A DNA stretch of 13,183 bases from Acidobacteriota bacterium (GCA_025353435.1 JANXQR010000791.1:1-13183); one strand, 5' to 3'. Counted from the first letter of the stretch, positions 1-7,566 are shown. Translations and numbers: made by a program. Notes: generated by a model from the letters alone, not told the origin.

Positions 1-237
1 CTGCAACGGGAGGCGATGGAGTCACGGCGCGCAGTAGCCGAGATTGCCGGAGCCGAGGTGGAGTATTCGGACCGGGTGACGCCGCTGGCCGAGACCGAGA
101 AGAAGGCCATCCTGAACGCGATTCGCATTCTGAACGGCGACAAGCTGAAGGCGGCCAGGCTGCTGGGCATCGGCAAGACGACGCTCTACCGCAAGCTGAA
201 GGAATATGGCATCGCCGACCCGTTGCACGATGGATAG
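1..237 (+). CDS. C-terminal fragment of an NtrC-family sigma-54-dependent response regulator (Fis-type HTH)
   Basis: The reading frame is open from base 1, so only the last 78 residues are seen. The AAA+ and receiver parts lie upstream, outside the window. The visible part is a linker followed by a Fis-family helix-turn-helix: an acidic lead-in (PLAETEKKAILNAI), then GDKLKAARLLGIGKTTLYRKLKEYGI. This is the near-invariant ending of NtrC/ZraR-like bacterial enhancer-binding proteins, in which the HTH recognises upstream activator sites while the AAA+ domain remodels sigma-54 RNA polymerase. That family role is established knowledge; the target genes are unknown. The next gene downstream encodes a degenerate receiver/kinase-like protein and lies 153 bases away on the same strand, so the two may share a signalling pathway. 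Confidence 0.88.
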   Translation: MQREAMESRRAVAEIAGAEVEYSDRVTPLAETEKKAILNAIRILNGDKLKAARLLGIGKTTLYRKLKEYGIADPLHDG

Positions 238-390
238 GCGGCGTCAGAAAGCTTCGAGACCCATTCGCAACCGACAGCGTTGCGGAACACACCAGGACAA
301 TTGAGCAGGATTTGGACGGCGGCGCAGGGCAATGCCTTGCACCGCAGCGATCGGCCGGACGCGGATGTGCCGGCAGGGAGAGAGTACGCG

Positions 391-903
391 ATGAGCATTC
401 TGATGGTGGCCGGAATCGAAGGCGTCAAGAATTGTGCCGATATAGTGGCGAAGCACCTGGGCATGGAAGTGGAAGTGGCGGACGGGCGCAAGGCGGCCCT
501 GGCGATTCTTCGGCAGCGTGCGTTTTCTGCCGTTGTTGTGGACGAAACGATTGCCGAGTGTGATCCTGTGGCGACGGACACCATCTGGGAGCGGGCGGGG
601 CTGGCAATTCCGGTGCAGATCAACTTCGCACTTGCGGGGACGGCACGGCTGATTCGCGAGATTCGGGCTGCGCTGCGCCGCCGTGAGAGGGAACAGATGC
701 TGGCGCGCCGGGCGGCTCAGGTGGCCATTGAGTCGGAGCTGAACAGCACGCTCGCGGGACTGTTGTTGCAATCGGAGCTGGCGCTCTCAAGTAGCGATGC
801 GGGTTCTCCGGTGGCAGAGAGATTGCGGGTGGTGGCGGACCTTGCAGGGAGTCTGCGCAGCAAGCTTGGTGCTCCAGGAGCACACCGGGATTCTGCGATG
901 TAG
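391..903 (+). CDS. Small protein with pseudo-receiver domain and histidine-less DHp-like H-box
   Basis: The start chosen is the ATG at 391, which has GGGAGAG 8 bases upstream. A TTG-initiated frame from 280 is possible but has no such site. The product is 170 residues. Residues 1-95 look like a CheY-type receiver: a hydrophobic first strand, FSAVVVDE with D51 at the phospho-acceptor position, then IPVQINFA and a last helix. The acidic pair normally after strand 1 is replaced by VAGIEG and the conserved lysine is not seen. After a basic linker (RRRERE), residues 113-131 (ELNSTLAGLLLQSEL) closely resemble the H-box of a kinase dimerisation domain, but Ser115 stands where the histidine should be. 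No ATPase domain follows. It is probably an accessory or decoy module of the adjacent sigma-54 regulator's pathway; this role is inferred. A plain truncated response regulator is the alternative. Confidence 0.7.
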   Translation: MSILMVAGIEGVKNCADIVAKHLGMEVEVADGRKAALAILRQRAFSAVVVDETIAECDPVATDTIWERAGLAIPVQINFALAGTARLIREIRAALRRREREQMLARRAAQVAIESELNSTLAGLLLQSELALSSSDAGSPVAERLRVVADLAGSLRSKLGAPGAHRDSAM

Positions 904-950
904 TCCGCTTTTTTCGTCAGGCATATGAGGCAAACGGTTGCACGTGTTTG

Positions 951-984
951 GGCCGGGGTTCGATAAGAGCCTCGGCCATTTTTT
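951..984 (+). terminator. Rho-independent terminator after the signalling gene
   Basis: An 8-bp stem (GGCCGGGG at 951-958 with CCTCGGCC at 970-977, one G-T pair) encloses an 11-base loop and is followed by A and six T residues at 979-984. It lies 48 bases past the preceding stop codon and upstream of the purU promoter, so it separates the two transcripts. It also argues against extending purU upstream to the TTG at 948, which would put the hairpin inside the coding sequence. Confidence 0.75.
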
Positions 985-1085
985 GCGCGGGCGGTTCGAT
1001 GCGGATGGATGCGATCGGCGGGTGGAACCTCGTTTGCTCTCAATTGGGCATTGGTGGTTCCTGTTCCCCACCCGGCGATTTACCG

Positions 1086-1097
1086 TACTCTTTTTAT
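1086..1097 (+). promoter_or_regulatory. -10-like box TACTCT directly ahead of purU (leaderless start)
   Basis: TACTCT occupies 1086-1091, six bases before the purU ATG at 1098. There is no Shine-Dalgarno in between or upstream (the preceding bases are T-rich). A -10 element at this distance would put the transcription start at or beside the A of ATG. No convincing -35 is visible. Confidence 0.5.
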
Positions 1098-1967
1098 ATG
1101 CAAGATTCAGCCGTGCTGTTGATCGACTGCCCTGATCGCCGGGGACTTGTGGCGCGCGTCGCGTCACTGCTCTACGAGCAGGGCGCCAATATTCTGCATG
1201 CCGACCAGCATCGCGACGAAGCTCTCGGGCTTTTTTTCATGCGCGTGGAGTGGACGATGAATGGGGCCGCGGACGGGGAAGCCCGGTTCGATCTGCAGCA
1301 ATTTGAGCGGGCTTTTGCGCCTATGGCCGACGAGTTGGAGATGCGCTGGACGCTGACTTCGAGTGCACATCGTCCCCGCGTGGCCCTGTTCTGTTCGCAC
1401 TATTTGCACTGCCTGGCCGACCTGTTGCAGCGGTGGCGTTCGGGAGAATTGCGCTGCGATATTCCGGTCATCGTGTCCAACCATCGTGAGGTGGAGGGGC
1501 TGGCGCAGTTTTACAAAATTCCATTCGCGCATGTGCCGGTGAGGGCCGAGGCGCGCGCTGAAGCTGAGGTGCGGCAACTGGCGATTCTGGCCGACCACGG
1601 GGTGGACCTGGTGGTGCTGGCGCGCTACATGCAGGTGTTGTCAGCGGGGTTTGTCGCGCGGTATCCGTCCGGAATCATTAACGTGCACCACTCGTTCTTG
1701 CCGGCGTTTACGGGAGCCAGGCCCTACCACGCGGCACACGGACGGGGCGTGAAGCTGATTGGAGCGACCAGCCATTATGTGACCGAGGTGCTCGACGACG
1801 GGCCGATCATCGAGCAGGATGTGGCGCGCATTTCGCATCGCGACCAGGTGGACGATCTGGTAGCGCGGGGCCGGGATCTGGAGCGCGTGGTGCTGTCGCG
1901 CGCTGTGCGGTGGCATCTGGAGAGGCGAATTCTCAGCTATGGAAATAAGACGGTGGTGTTTGATTAA
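1098..1967 (+). CDS. purU: Formyltetrahydrofolate deformylase
   Basis: PurU hydrolyses 10-formyl-tetrahydrofolate to formate and tetrahydrofolate, balancing the one-carbon pool and feeding formate to PurT-type purine synthesis; it is cytoplasmic. The 289 residues match the family's usual 280-290. Residues 5-80 form an N-terminal ACT regulatory domain (LLIDCPDRRGLVARVASLL). Residues 93-289 form the formyl-transferase-fold hydrolase: VSNHREVEGLAQFYKIPF, VVLARYMQVLS, then INVHHSFLPAFTGARPYH with the catalytic Asn195 and His197, LDDGPIIEQD with Asp233, and the typical end YGNKTVVF. The ATG at 1098 is preferred because it gives the normal PurU N-terminus; the frame stays open to a TTG at 948, but this would add 50 residues and read through a terminator. 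There is no ribosome binding site; a -10-like hexamer lies six bases upstream, so the mRNA is probably leaderless. Confidence 0.95.
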   Translation: MQDSAVLLIDCPDRRGLVARVASLLYEQGANILHADQHRDEALGLFFMRVEWTMNGAADGEARFDLQQFERAFAPMADELEMRWTLTSSAHRPRVALFCSHYLHCLADLLQRWRSGELRCDIPVIVSNHREVEGLAQFYKIPFAHVPVRAEARAEAEVRQLAILADHGVDLVVLARYMQVLSAGFVARYPSGIINVHHSFLPAFTGARPYHAAHGRGVKLIGATSHYVTEVLDDGPIIEQDVARISHRDQVDDLVARGRDLERVVLSRAVRWHLERRILSYGNKTVVFD

Positions 1968-2083
1968 AGGCAGGGAATACGGGAATAGGGACCGGGCCGG
2001 ATTTGATTCGGCGCATCCGCCGCGCGCGCATCCGATATGCTGAATGGCGCTGTCGACGGCGACGTTCCGCTGCGGGGAAATCC

Positions 2084-5000
2084 ATGAAGAAAACTTTGCT
2101 GATTGCGATGCTGCTGTGTGTGAGCGCTGCTTCGCGCGGTGCGTTTGTGTACACCACGCGGCCAGACGATCCGAAGGCGGCCTATCTGGATGCGCCGGAG
2201 TTTGGTGCGCACGCAAATGGGACTGCAGATGATTCCACGGCAATCCAGGCTGCCATCGACAAGGCAGGAGCCCACGCGCGGGAGGGAATTGTTTTTGTGC
2301 CGGCAGGGCGGTATCGTCTGACGCGCACTGTTTATCTATGGCCAGGCGTGCGGCTGATCGGATACGGCGCGACGCGGCCAGTGTTTGTGCTGGGGGCGAA
2401 TACGCCAGGGTTCCAGAGTGGCATGGGCGTGATGGTGATGTTTACGGGGCACGGCCCCTCGGAATCGCCAAGCGCCGTGGGGCGGATCGCGTTTCCTCCG
2501 CCTGGGCAGGTGCCGCCCAACGACAATATTGCGGATGCAAACCCGAACACATTCTATTCGGCGATAAGCAACATCGATTTTGAAATTGGCGAAGGCAACC
2601 CGGCGGCCGTGGCGGTGCGTTTTCACGTGGCGCAGCATTCGTTTCTTACGCACATGGATTTTCATATTGGCTCGGGGCTGGCGGGGATTTATCAGGCGGG
2701 CAACGAGGCCGAGGACCTGCACTTCTTCGGAGGTCGCTATGGGATTCTCACCGAAAAGACGTCGCCTGCGTGGCAATTCACGCTGCTGGATTCGACGTTC
2801 GACGGACAGCGCGAGGCGGCGATCCGTGAGCACGAGGCGCAACTCACGCTGGTGCGGGACTCGTTTCGCAATGTGCCGACGGCGATCGATATCGATGCCG
2901 GCTATCCCGATGAGCTCTGGGTGAAGGACTGCCGGTTTGAAGCTGTTTCGCGGGCTGTGGTCGTCATCAGCAGGGAGAAGAGCCCGCTGACGGAGATTGG
3001 GTTTGAAAATGCAGTGCTGAAGGATGTGCCGACGTTCGCACGCTTTCGAGAGAGCGGCAAAACCGTTGGTGGCAAGGGCGCGGAGTATAGCGTGAGTGCG
3101 TTCAATTACGGGTTGATGGTGCCGGGGCTTGGTGAGATGGGCACGATGGGTATGCGCTACGAGGCAACTGCCCTCCCGGGGATGCCGGCGGTGATGGACG
3201 CCGCCATTCCGGCGCTTCCGCCGACGAGCGAATGGGTCAATGTCCTCGGTCTTGGATTAAAGGGCGACGGCGTGACCGACGATACGACGGCGCTGCGGGC
3301 GGCGATTGCCGCACATCGCGTGTTGTATTTGCCGAGCGGGCATTATGTCGTGACCGACACGATTGAGCTTAGGTCAGACACCGCGCTGATCGGCCTGCAT
3401 CCGACGGCCACGCAGATTGACTTACTCGATTCGACGCCTGGATACCAGGGCGTAGGTGCGCCGAAGGCTGTGATTCTTGCGCCGTCGGGGGGAACGAACA
3501 TTCTGAGCGGGATTGGTTTGTTTGCGGGCGGTATTAATCCGCGTGCTGTGCCGGTGCTCTGGAAGGCTGGCGAGCATTCGCTGGTTGACGATGTTAGGTT
3601 CCTGGGCGGCCACGGAAGCGGAACAAACCCTTACAACAACAACCACACCGCTGACTCCGATCCGCGCAAGCGATGGGACGGGCAGTATCCCAGCCTTTGG
3701 GTTGCTGATGGCGGGGGCGGCGTGTTTGCCGACATCTGGACGCCGAATACGTTTGCACAGTCGGGTTTTCTGGTCTCGAACACGAGGACGCCAGGGCATG
3801 TTTATGAGTTGTCGAACGAGCATCATTGGCGCAACGAAATCAAGTTCGATCACGTTGAGAACTGGGATTTGAATGCGCTCCAGACTGAGGAGGAGGCTGG
3901 TGAGAGCCCTGAGGCGCTGTCGCTGGAACTCGATTGGTGCCGCAATATCACGATAGCGAATTATCACGGCTATCGCGTGACGCGGTCGCGGGCGCCGTTT
4001 CCAGCGGCGGTGCGGATCTACGAATCGTCGGAGATTTATTTTCGCAATGTGCATGTGAATGCGGAGAGCGGGTATGGGATTTGCGATGCCAACGGATGCG
4101 GGACGTTTCTGCGGCTCAGTAAGTTCCCCTATGAGAATTCGATTGAGGATGCGACGCATCACATCGAGGTGCGGGAGCGAGAGTTTGCGGTGCTCGATAT
4201 TCCGGGGCCTGTGCGGCCGGCGAACGCTGGAGTTGGGTCTCCGCCAACTTCGAGGGCGAGGGTGGAGAAGCTGGAGGAAGGGTTCTTTTCGATCTCGGGT
4301 GCCGCGGTCGATGCGCAAGGCAAGCTCTACTTTGTCGATCATCACGAGCAAAGAATCTATGGCTGGTCTGAGAAGGAAGGGCTGACGATCGAGCGCGACA
4401 ATCCGCTCGACCCGGTAAACCTGGCGTTCGATAAGTCGGGGAACATGATCGTGCTCTCGTCTGCGGGGCCGGAGGGAATGGTGTACACATTCAAGCCGGG
4501 ATCGTCGGCCGAGGAACTCACAGTGCTTGAACCGCAGGAAGCGAAACCCCATCCCGGCGCCGCGGCGATTCTGCCGGTGAACTGGTGGAACAACGGCGAG
4601 TTCAAGGACCAGCTTAATCTGAACACATTGCAGTTCAAGACGCTGGCCGAGATGTTTGCGGAGGATGCGACAACGCCGAAGAAGCGCGAGTATGCGCCGG
4701 CGGATGGCAGCGTGTTTCTGCCCGCGGGGCGCGTGTTTCAGCAAGGGCCGGCAACCGACACTTCGGGATGGCGCTTCTCCGACAATCTCGACACTTATGG
4801 ATTTATCACTGCGAAGGCGGGCGAGCGCGTCTATGTCAGCAGCGAGTCGGAGGATGTGACTTACGCGGCGCGCATGAATGCAGATGGAACGTTGGGTGAT
4901 TTGAAGCCATTTGCGGAGCGCGGTGGCGAGAGTGTTGCCGAAGGGCTGAATGGAAACGTGTATGTGGCCAACGGGCAGGTGTTTGTCTACGATTCGGCAG

Positions 5001-5122
5001 GCAAGCAGATCGGACGAATCGATGTGCCGGAGCGGCCGCTGCAATTAGTCTTCGGCGGCGCGGATGGCAAGACGTTGTTCATTCTTGCGCATCATGCACT
5101 CTTCGCGGTGAAAGTTCGATAG
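2084..5122 (+). CDS. Secreted tandem beta-helix glycoside hydrolase-like protein (GH55/pectate-lyase-3 type) fused to an SMP-30/NHL-like beta-propeller
   Basis: The start is the ATG at 2084, preceded by GGGGAAA and giving a clean signal peptide (MKKTLLIAMLLCVSAASRGA). The mature protein is about 990 residues, exported to the periplasm or outside. Two right-handed beta-helix modules begin with the pectate_lyase_3 signature: FGAHANGTADDSTAIQAAI at about 40-58 and LKGDGVTDDTTALRAAI at about 393-409, each followed by a strand ending in LIG. Two such modules in one chain is the GH55 exo-beta-1,3-glucanase layout. The segment with NEHH (Glu579, His580) and LQTEEE (Glu602) resembles the conserved SEH...QTE region I recall from GH55. 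From about residue 728 the protein changes to blade-like repeats (GAAVDAQGKLYFVDHHEQRI, VNLAFDKSGNMIVLSS, PLQLVFGGADGKTLFILAHH) typical of SMP-30/gluconolactonase or NHL propellers. It probably binds or cleaves a plant or fungal polysaccharide; the substrate is not proven. It may stand alone, since no partner gene is adjacent. Confidence 0.72.
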   Translation: MKKTLLIAMLLCVSAASRGAFVYTTRPDDPKAAYLDAPEFGAHANGTADDSTAIQAAIDKAGAHAREGIVFVPAGRYRLTRTVYLWPGVRLIGYGATRPVFVLGANTPGFQSGMGVMVMFTGHGPSESPSAVGRIAFPPPGQVPPNDNIADANPNTFYSAISNIDFEIGEGNPAAVAVRFHVAQHSFLTHMDFHIGSGLAGIYQAGNEAEDLHFFGGRYGILTEKTSPAWQFTLLDSTFDGQREAAIREHEAQLTLVRDSFRNVPTAIDIDAGYPDELWVKDCRFEAVSRAVVVISREKSPLTEIGFENAVLKDVPTFARFRESGKTVGGKGAEYSVSAFNYGLMVPGLGEMGTMGMRYEATALPGMPAVMDAAIPALPPTSEWVNVLGLGLKGDGVTDDTTALRAAIAAHRVLYLPSGHYVVTDTIELRSDTALIGLHPTATQIDLLDSTPGYQGVGAPKAVILAPSGGTNILSGIGLFAGGINPRAVPVLWKAGEHSLVDDVRFLGGHGSGTNPYNNNHTADSDPRKRWDGQYPSLWVADGGGGVFADIWTPNTFAQSGFLVSNTRTPGHVYELSNEHHWRNEIKFDHVENWDLNALQTEEEAGESPEALSLELDWCRNITIANYHGYRVTRSRAPFPAAVRIYESSEIYFRNVHVNAESGYGICDANGCGTFLRLSKFPYENSIEDATHHIEVREREFAVLDIPGPVRPANAGVGSPPTSRARVEKLEEGFFSISGAAVDAQGKLYFVDHHEQRIYGWSEKEGLTIERDNPLDPVNLAFDKSGNMIVLSSAGPEGMVYTFKPGSSAEELTVLEPQEAKPHPGAAAILPVNWWNNGEFKDQLNLNTLQFKTLAEMFAEDATTPKKREYAPADGSVFLPAGRVFQQGPATDTSGWRFSDNLDTYGFITAKAGERVYVSSESEDVTYAARMNADGTLGDLKPFAERGGESVAEGLNGNVYVANGQVFVYDSAGKQIGRIDVPERPLQLVFGGADGKTLFILAHHALFAVKVR

Positions 5123-5135
5123 GGTGAAAACCCTA
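5120..5135 (+). other. Short hairpin with GAAA tetraloop overlapping the stop codon
   Basis: TAGGGT (5120-5125) pairs perfectly with ACCCTA (5130-5135) around a GAAA loop. The TAG stop of the beta-helix protein forms the first three bases of the stem. No T-tract follows, so it is not a standard terminator. It could mark a processed 3' end or be incidental. Confidence 0.3.
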
Positions 5136-5178
5136 CCGAGAGCAAGTGGATGGCGAACTGGTTGCGAGGTAAAACAAT

Positions 5179-5191
5179 TTCGTAGTACGAA
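5179..5191. promoter_or_regulatory. Palindromic operator candidate upstream of the 91-residue gene
   Basis: TTCGTA-G-TACGAA is a perfect 6-bp inverted repeat around one base, 17 bases before the ATG at 5209 and inside the probable promoter (AT-rich 5171-5198, against GC-rich surroundings). Such a site suits a dimeric winged-helix repressor of the MarR or PadR kind. The convergent MarR gene next door is a candidate, but nothing links them directly. Confidence 0.4.
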
Positions 5192-5208
5192 GTATATCGG
5201 AGGCGAAA

Positions 5209-5484
5209 ATGAGCGATCCACAGCATGGCAAGTCTTACCCAGTTCAGGAAGCGATTCGCGCCCAGCTGGCTCTGTGTGACTTGGCTGGCCTTGAGCCGGA
5301 AATGTTTCCCATTCAGGCATTCGTGGGCATGATCAGCGATGAGGTGGAGGCTCTCCGGAAGCAGGGCCACAGCGACGCGCAGATTGCGAAGACTATCCAA
5401 GAGAACTCGAAGATCGAGATTACTGCCGAGGAAGTCGTCGACTACTATGCTTCGCCGGAGGAACGGCACGCGCCGCACGACTAA
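5209..5484 (+). CDS. Conserved-looking small protein of unknown function
   Basis: I do not recognise this 91-residue protein. It has a strong ribosome binding site (GGAGG seven bases before the ATG), so it is probably translated. It is soluble and acidic, with no signal peptide or membrane segment. The second half, DEVEALRKQGHSDAQIAKTI followed by KIEITAEEVVDYYAS, predicts three helices with an HTH-like spacing (GHSDAQIAKTI resembles the turn and recognition helix of small HTH folds), so a DNA- or protein-binding regulator is possible. Its last 65 bases overlap the end of the oppositely oriented MarR gene, so the two mRNAs are complementary at their 3' ends. A palindrome sits in its promoter. 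Confidence 0.75.
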   Translation: MSDPQHGKSYPVQEAIRAQLALCDLAGLEPEMFPIQAFVGMISDEVEALRKQGHSDAQIAKTIQENSKIEITAEEVVDYYASPEERHAPHD

Positions 5485-5947
5485 CCTGTCTCGCGGCCGG
5501 TGAAGTCGCGGAATCAGACGCCCTGGCGAAGCTTTCCAGGCCAACGATCAGGGCAGCGCGTTCTTTAGGAAGCATGGCGTTGAAAAGGCCTTCGATCTGG
5601 GCATGGAACTGTTGGCTTGCTTCGTTCTGCAACGTGGCGCCAACTTTCGTCGCTTTTACAAGGACAGTGCGCTTGTCCGGGGCGTCGCGGATGCGCGTAA
5701 CCATGCCCCTTGCTTCTAGGCTGTCAACGGTTTTCGCGACGGTAGCGGGTTTCAGATTCATGCGCCGCGCGAGCTCTCCCATGGAGATGCCCTGCACCGC
5801 GGGGAGCAGGTTTAGGGTCATGAACTGGATGGCGCTCAAGCCGGCGCCCTGAAATCGATTGAAATTGGCGGCCTGAATGATTTGGCGGGCAGCAAACCAT
5901 GCGTCAAGAAAGCGAGCCACCTCTCCGTTCGCGATGCCTCTCTTCAT
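5420..5947 (-). CDS. MarR-family transcriptional regulator
   Basis: MarR proteins are dimeric winged-helix repressors released from operators by small aromatic or reactive ligands. From the ATG at 5947 the product is 175 residues. An N-terminal dimerisation helix (about 8-30) is followed by LSAIQFMTLNLL, the HTH ISMGELARRMNLKPATVAKTVDSLEARGMV (about 54-83, broken here only by reading) and the wing RDAPDKRTVLV, with the diagnostic Asp-x-Arg pair. The last 35 residues are a basic, low-complexity tail not typical of the family and are encoded partly in the overlap with the convergent gene. The frame stays open upstream to 6049, but this would run through the hairpin at 5996-6025. No Shine-Dalgarno precedes 5947; CACAAT lies six bases upstream. 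It may regulate the adjacent aldehyde dehydrogenase, as MarR regulators often do for neighbours; this is inferred. Confidence 0.88.
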   Translation of the reverse strand: MKRGIANGEVARFLDAWFAARQIIQAANFNRFQGAGLSAIQFMTLNLLPAVQGISMGELARRMNLKPATVAKTVDSLEARGMVTRIRDAPDKRTVLVKATKVGATLQNEASQQFHAQIEGLFNAMLPKERAALIVGLESFARASDSATSPAARQVSRAARAVPPAKHSSRRLPRQ

Positions 5948-5953
5948 ACAGTC

Positions 5954-5959
5954 ATTGTG
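5954..5959 (-). promoter_or_regulatory. -10-like box CACAAT six bases before the MarR start
   Basis: On the minus strand CACAAT (5959 down to 5954) is followed by six bases and then ATG at 5947. No ribosome binding site is present. This matches the spacing seen at purU, holB and the CYTH gene, but the hexamer is a weaker -10 match, so the call is tentative. Confidence 0.3.
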
Positions 5960-5995
5960 CGCTATGGTGGGGCTTTTGGACTCAGCGGAAATGAA

Positions 5996-6025
5996 GCGGC
6001 CCTGTTCCGATTGGAACAGGGCCGC
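5996..6025. terminator. Perfect 13-bp hairpin between the aldehyde dehydrogenase and the MarR gene
   Basis: GCGGCCCTGTTCC (5996-6008) pairs perfectly with 6013-6025 around a four-base loop. It begins 26 bases past the aldehyde dehydrogenase stop on the minus strand and is followed there by the pyrimidine-rich CTTCATTTCC rather than a pure T-run. It probably ends or stabilises the dehydrogenase mRNA and keeps it separate from the MarR transcript starting near 5947. Confidence 0.6.
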
Positions 6026-6051
6026 AGTCGTCGAATCTGCGGTTCCCACAA

Positions 6052-7554
6052 TTACAGTGCGACAGTGACAGCCTTGGTTTCGAGGTAATTGTTCAACACC
6101 TCTTCGCCCATCTCGCGGCCCCAGCCCGACTGCTTGTAGCCGCCGAAGGGAAGCGAGGCGTCAAAGACGTTGTGGCAGTTGACCCAGACAGTTCCGGCGC
6201 GGATGCCGCGTGCGACTTTGTGGGCCATGCTTAGATCCTGCGTCCAAACTGAAGAGGCCAGCCCAAATACGGTGTCGTTCGCGCGCTTGAGAATTGCGTC
6301 TACGTCCTTGTCCCCAAATGGCACGGCGCAGACGACGGGCCCGAAGATCTCCTCTTGCACTACCTTCATGCGGGGGTTGGTGTTGGTGAGCACGGTGGGA
6401 CGCACGAAGTAGCCGCGCTCCACGCCGGAGACGGGACCGCCTGCCTGGACGCGCGCGCCTTCTGCAATGCCGGACTCGATGTAGCTGACCACCTTGCGAT
6501 ACTGCTCGTCCGAGACCAGCGGACCCATCTGACAGGATGGATCAAGGCCGGGGGCGAGCTTAATGTCTGAGGCGATGTTGCTGACGCCTTCGACAACCTG
6601 ATCGAAGACCTTCTCGTGGATATAAAGGCGTGAGCCGGCGCAGCAGCATTGGCCATGGTTGAAGAAGATGGCGCTGGCGGTGCCGGAGACCGCCTGGTCG
6701 ATCTTCGCGTCAGGAAAGACAATGGCGGGCGATTTTCCCCCTAGCTCCAAGGTGACTTTCTTGAGGTTGCCGGCGGCGGCTTTCACGATGAGCTTACCGA
6801 CTTCCGTCGAGCCAGTGAAGGCAACCTTGTCGACAAGGTCATGTGCGGCCAATGGGGCGCCGGCGCCCTCGCCAAAGCCGGTCAGAACGTTGACGGCACC
6901 GGCAGGCACGCCAGCTTCGTCCATGACCTGAGCCAGGCGCAGGCCCGTGAGTGGCGTCTGCTCGGCCAGCTTGAGAATGACCGTGCAGCCGCAAGCCAGT
7001 GCGGGGGCAAGCTTCCAGGCGGCCATCAACAAGGGGAAATTCCACGGGATGATCTGGGCGACGACGCCAATTGGCTCGCGAAGCGTGTAGGAGTGGAAAT
7101 CATAACCGGCGGATAGGGGCAGCGTTTTGCCCGAGATCTTGGTGGCCCAGCCGGCCATGTAGCGGAACATGTCTACGGTCAGCGGGACATCGGCTACGCG
7201 GGCGACGGCGAAGGGCTTGCCGTTGTCGAGCGACTCGAGTTCGGCAAATTCGTCGGTATGCTGTTCGATCAGGTCGGCGATCTTCCAGAGAATTCGGCCG
7301 CGTTCTGAGGGCGCCATGCGGGGCCAGGGGCCTTCATCGAAGGCGCGGCGCGCTGCCAGCACGGCGCGATTCACGTCCTCGGCTTCGGCTTCGGGCACGT
7401 GGGTGAGGATTTCGCCTGTGGCGGGGTTGTAGACGGGAAAGGTTTTGCCGGAAGCGGCTGGGACGAAGCGGCCGTCGATGAGCATGCGGTGGTCGGTGGC
7501 GACGAAGTCGGCGGTGCGGCCGCTGACGCGGGGGTCGATGGAGAGAGTTGCCAT
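6052..7554 (-). CDS. NAD(P)+-dependent aldehyde dehydrogenase, ALDH1/2-like
   Basis: The enzyme oxidises an aldehyde to its carboxylic acid in the cytoplasm. The 500 residues are the family's standard length. Visible motifs are IIPWNFPL with Asn172, the cofactor-binding ILKLAEQTPL with Lys195, the Rossmann loop FTGSTEVG, LELGGKSP with the general base Glu270, and FFNHGQCCCAGSR with three cysteines, of which Cys304 aligns with the catalytic one. EEIFGPVV and PFGGYKQSGWGRE follow. The CCC motif, LAEQ, and AGTVWVNCHNVFDA are closer to eukaryote-type ALDH1/2 than to betaine- or succinate-semialdehyde enzymes. The substrate is not resolved; phenylacetaldehyde-type or general aliphatic aldehydes are possible. 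The ATG at 7554 has GAGG nine bases upstream. It is followed by a hairpin and a MarR regulator on the same strand, which may control it. Confidence 0.95.
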   Translation of the reverse strand: MATLSIDPRVSGRTADFVATDHRMLIDGRFVPAASGKTFPVYNPATGEILTHVPEAEAEDVNRAVLAARRAFDEGPWPRMAPSERGRILWKIADLIEQHTDEFAELESLDNGKPFAVARVADVPLTVDMFRYMAGWATKISGKTLPLSAGYDFHSYTLREPIGVVAQIIPWNFPLLMAAWKLAPALACGCTVILKLAEQTPLTGLRLAQVMDEAGVPAGAVNVLTGFGEGAGAPLAAHDLVDKVAFTGSTEVGKLIVKAAAGNLKKVTLELGGKSPAIVFPDAKIDQAVSGTASAIFFNHGQCCCAGSRLYIHEKVFDQVVEGVSNIASDIKLAPGLDPSCQMGPLVSDEQYRKVVSYIESGIAEGARVQAGGPVSGVERGYFVRPTVLTNTNPRMKVVQEEIFGPVVCAVPFGDKDVDAILKRANDTVFGLASSVWTQDLSMAHKVARGIRAGTVWVNCHNVFDASLPFGGYKQSGWGREMGEEVLNNYLETKAVTVAL

Positions 7555-7566
7555 AATGTGACCTCA

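Noticed and set aside
948..1097. Upstream TTG start extending purU by 50 residues
   Set aside because: It would translate through a terminator hairpin and give an N-terminus unlike any PurU; the ATG at 1098 fits the ACT domain start.
3422..5044. A 540-residue open frame on the minus strand inside the beta-helix protein gene
   Set aside because: It is arginine- and histidine-rich with no recognisable motif, and lies wholly opposite a gene with a signal peptide and clear domains; high third-position GC commonly leaves such antisense frames open.
5948..6049. Upstream start extending the MarR protein by 34 residues
   Set aside because: The extension encodes the perfect 13-bp hairpin region and no part of the MarR fold; the ATG at 5947 gives a normal N-terminal helix.
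6962..6985. Leucine in the LKLAEQ motif of the aldehyde dehydrogenase as a lost conserved proline
   Set aside because: ALDH1/2-type enzymes carry KVAEQ or similar at this place, so the residue is within normal variation.
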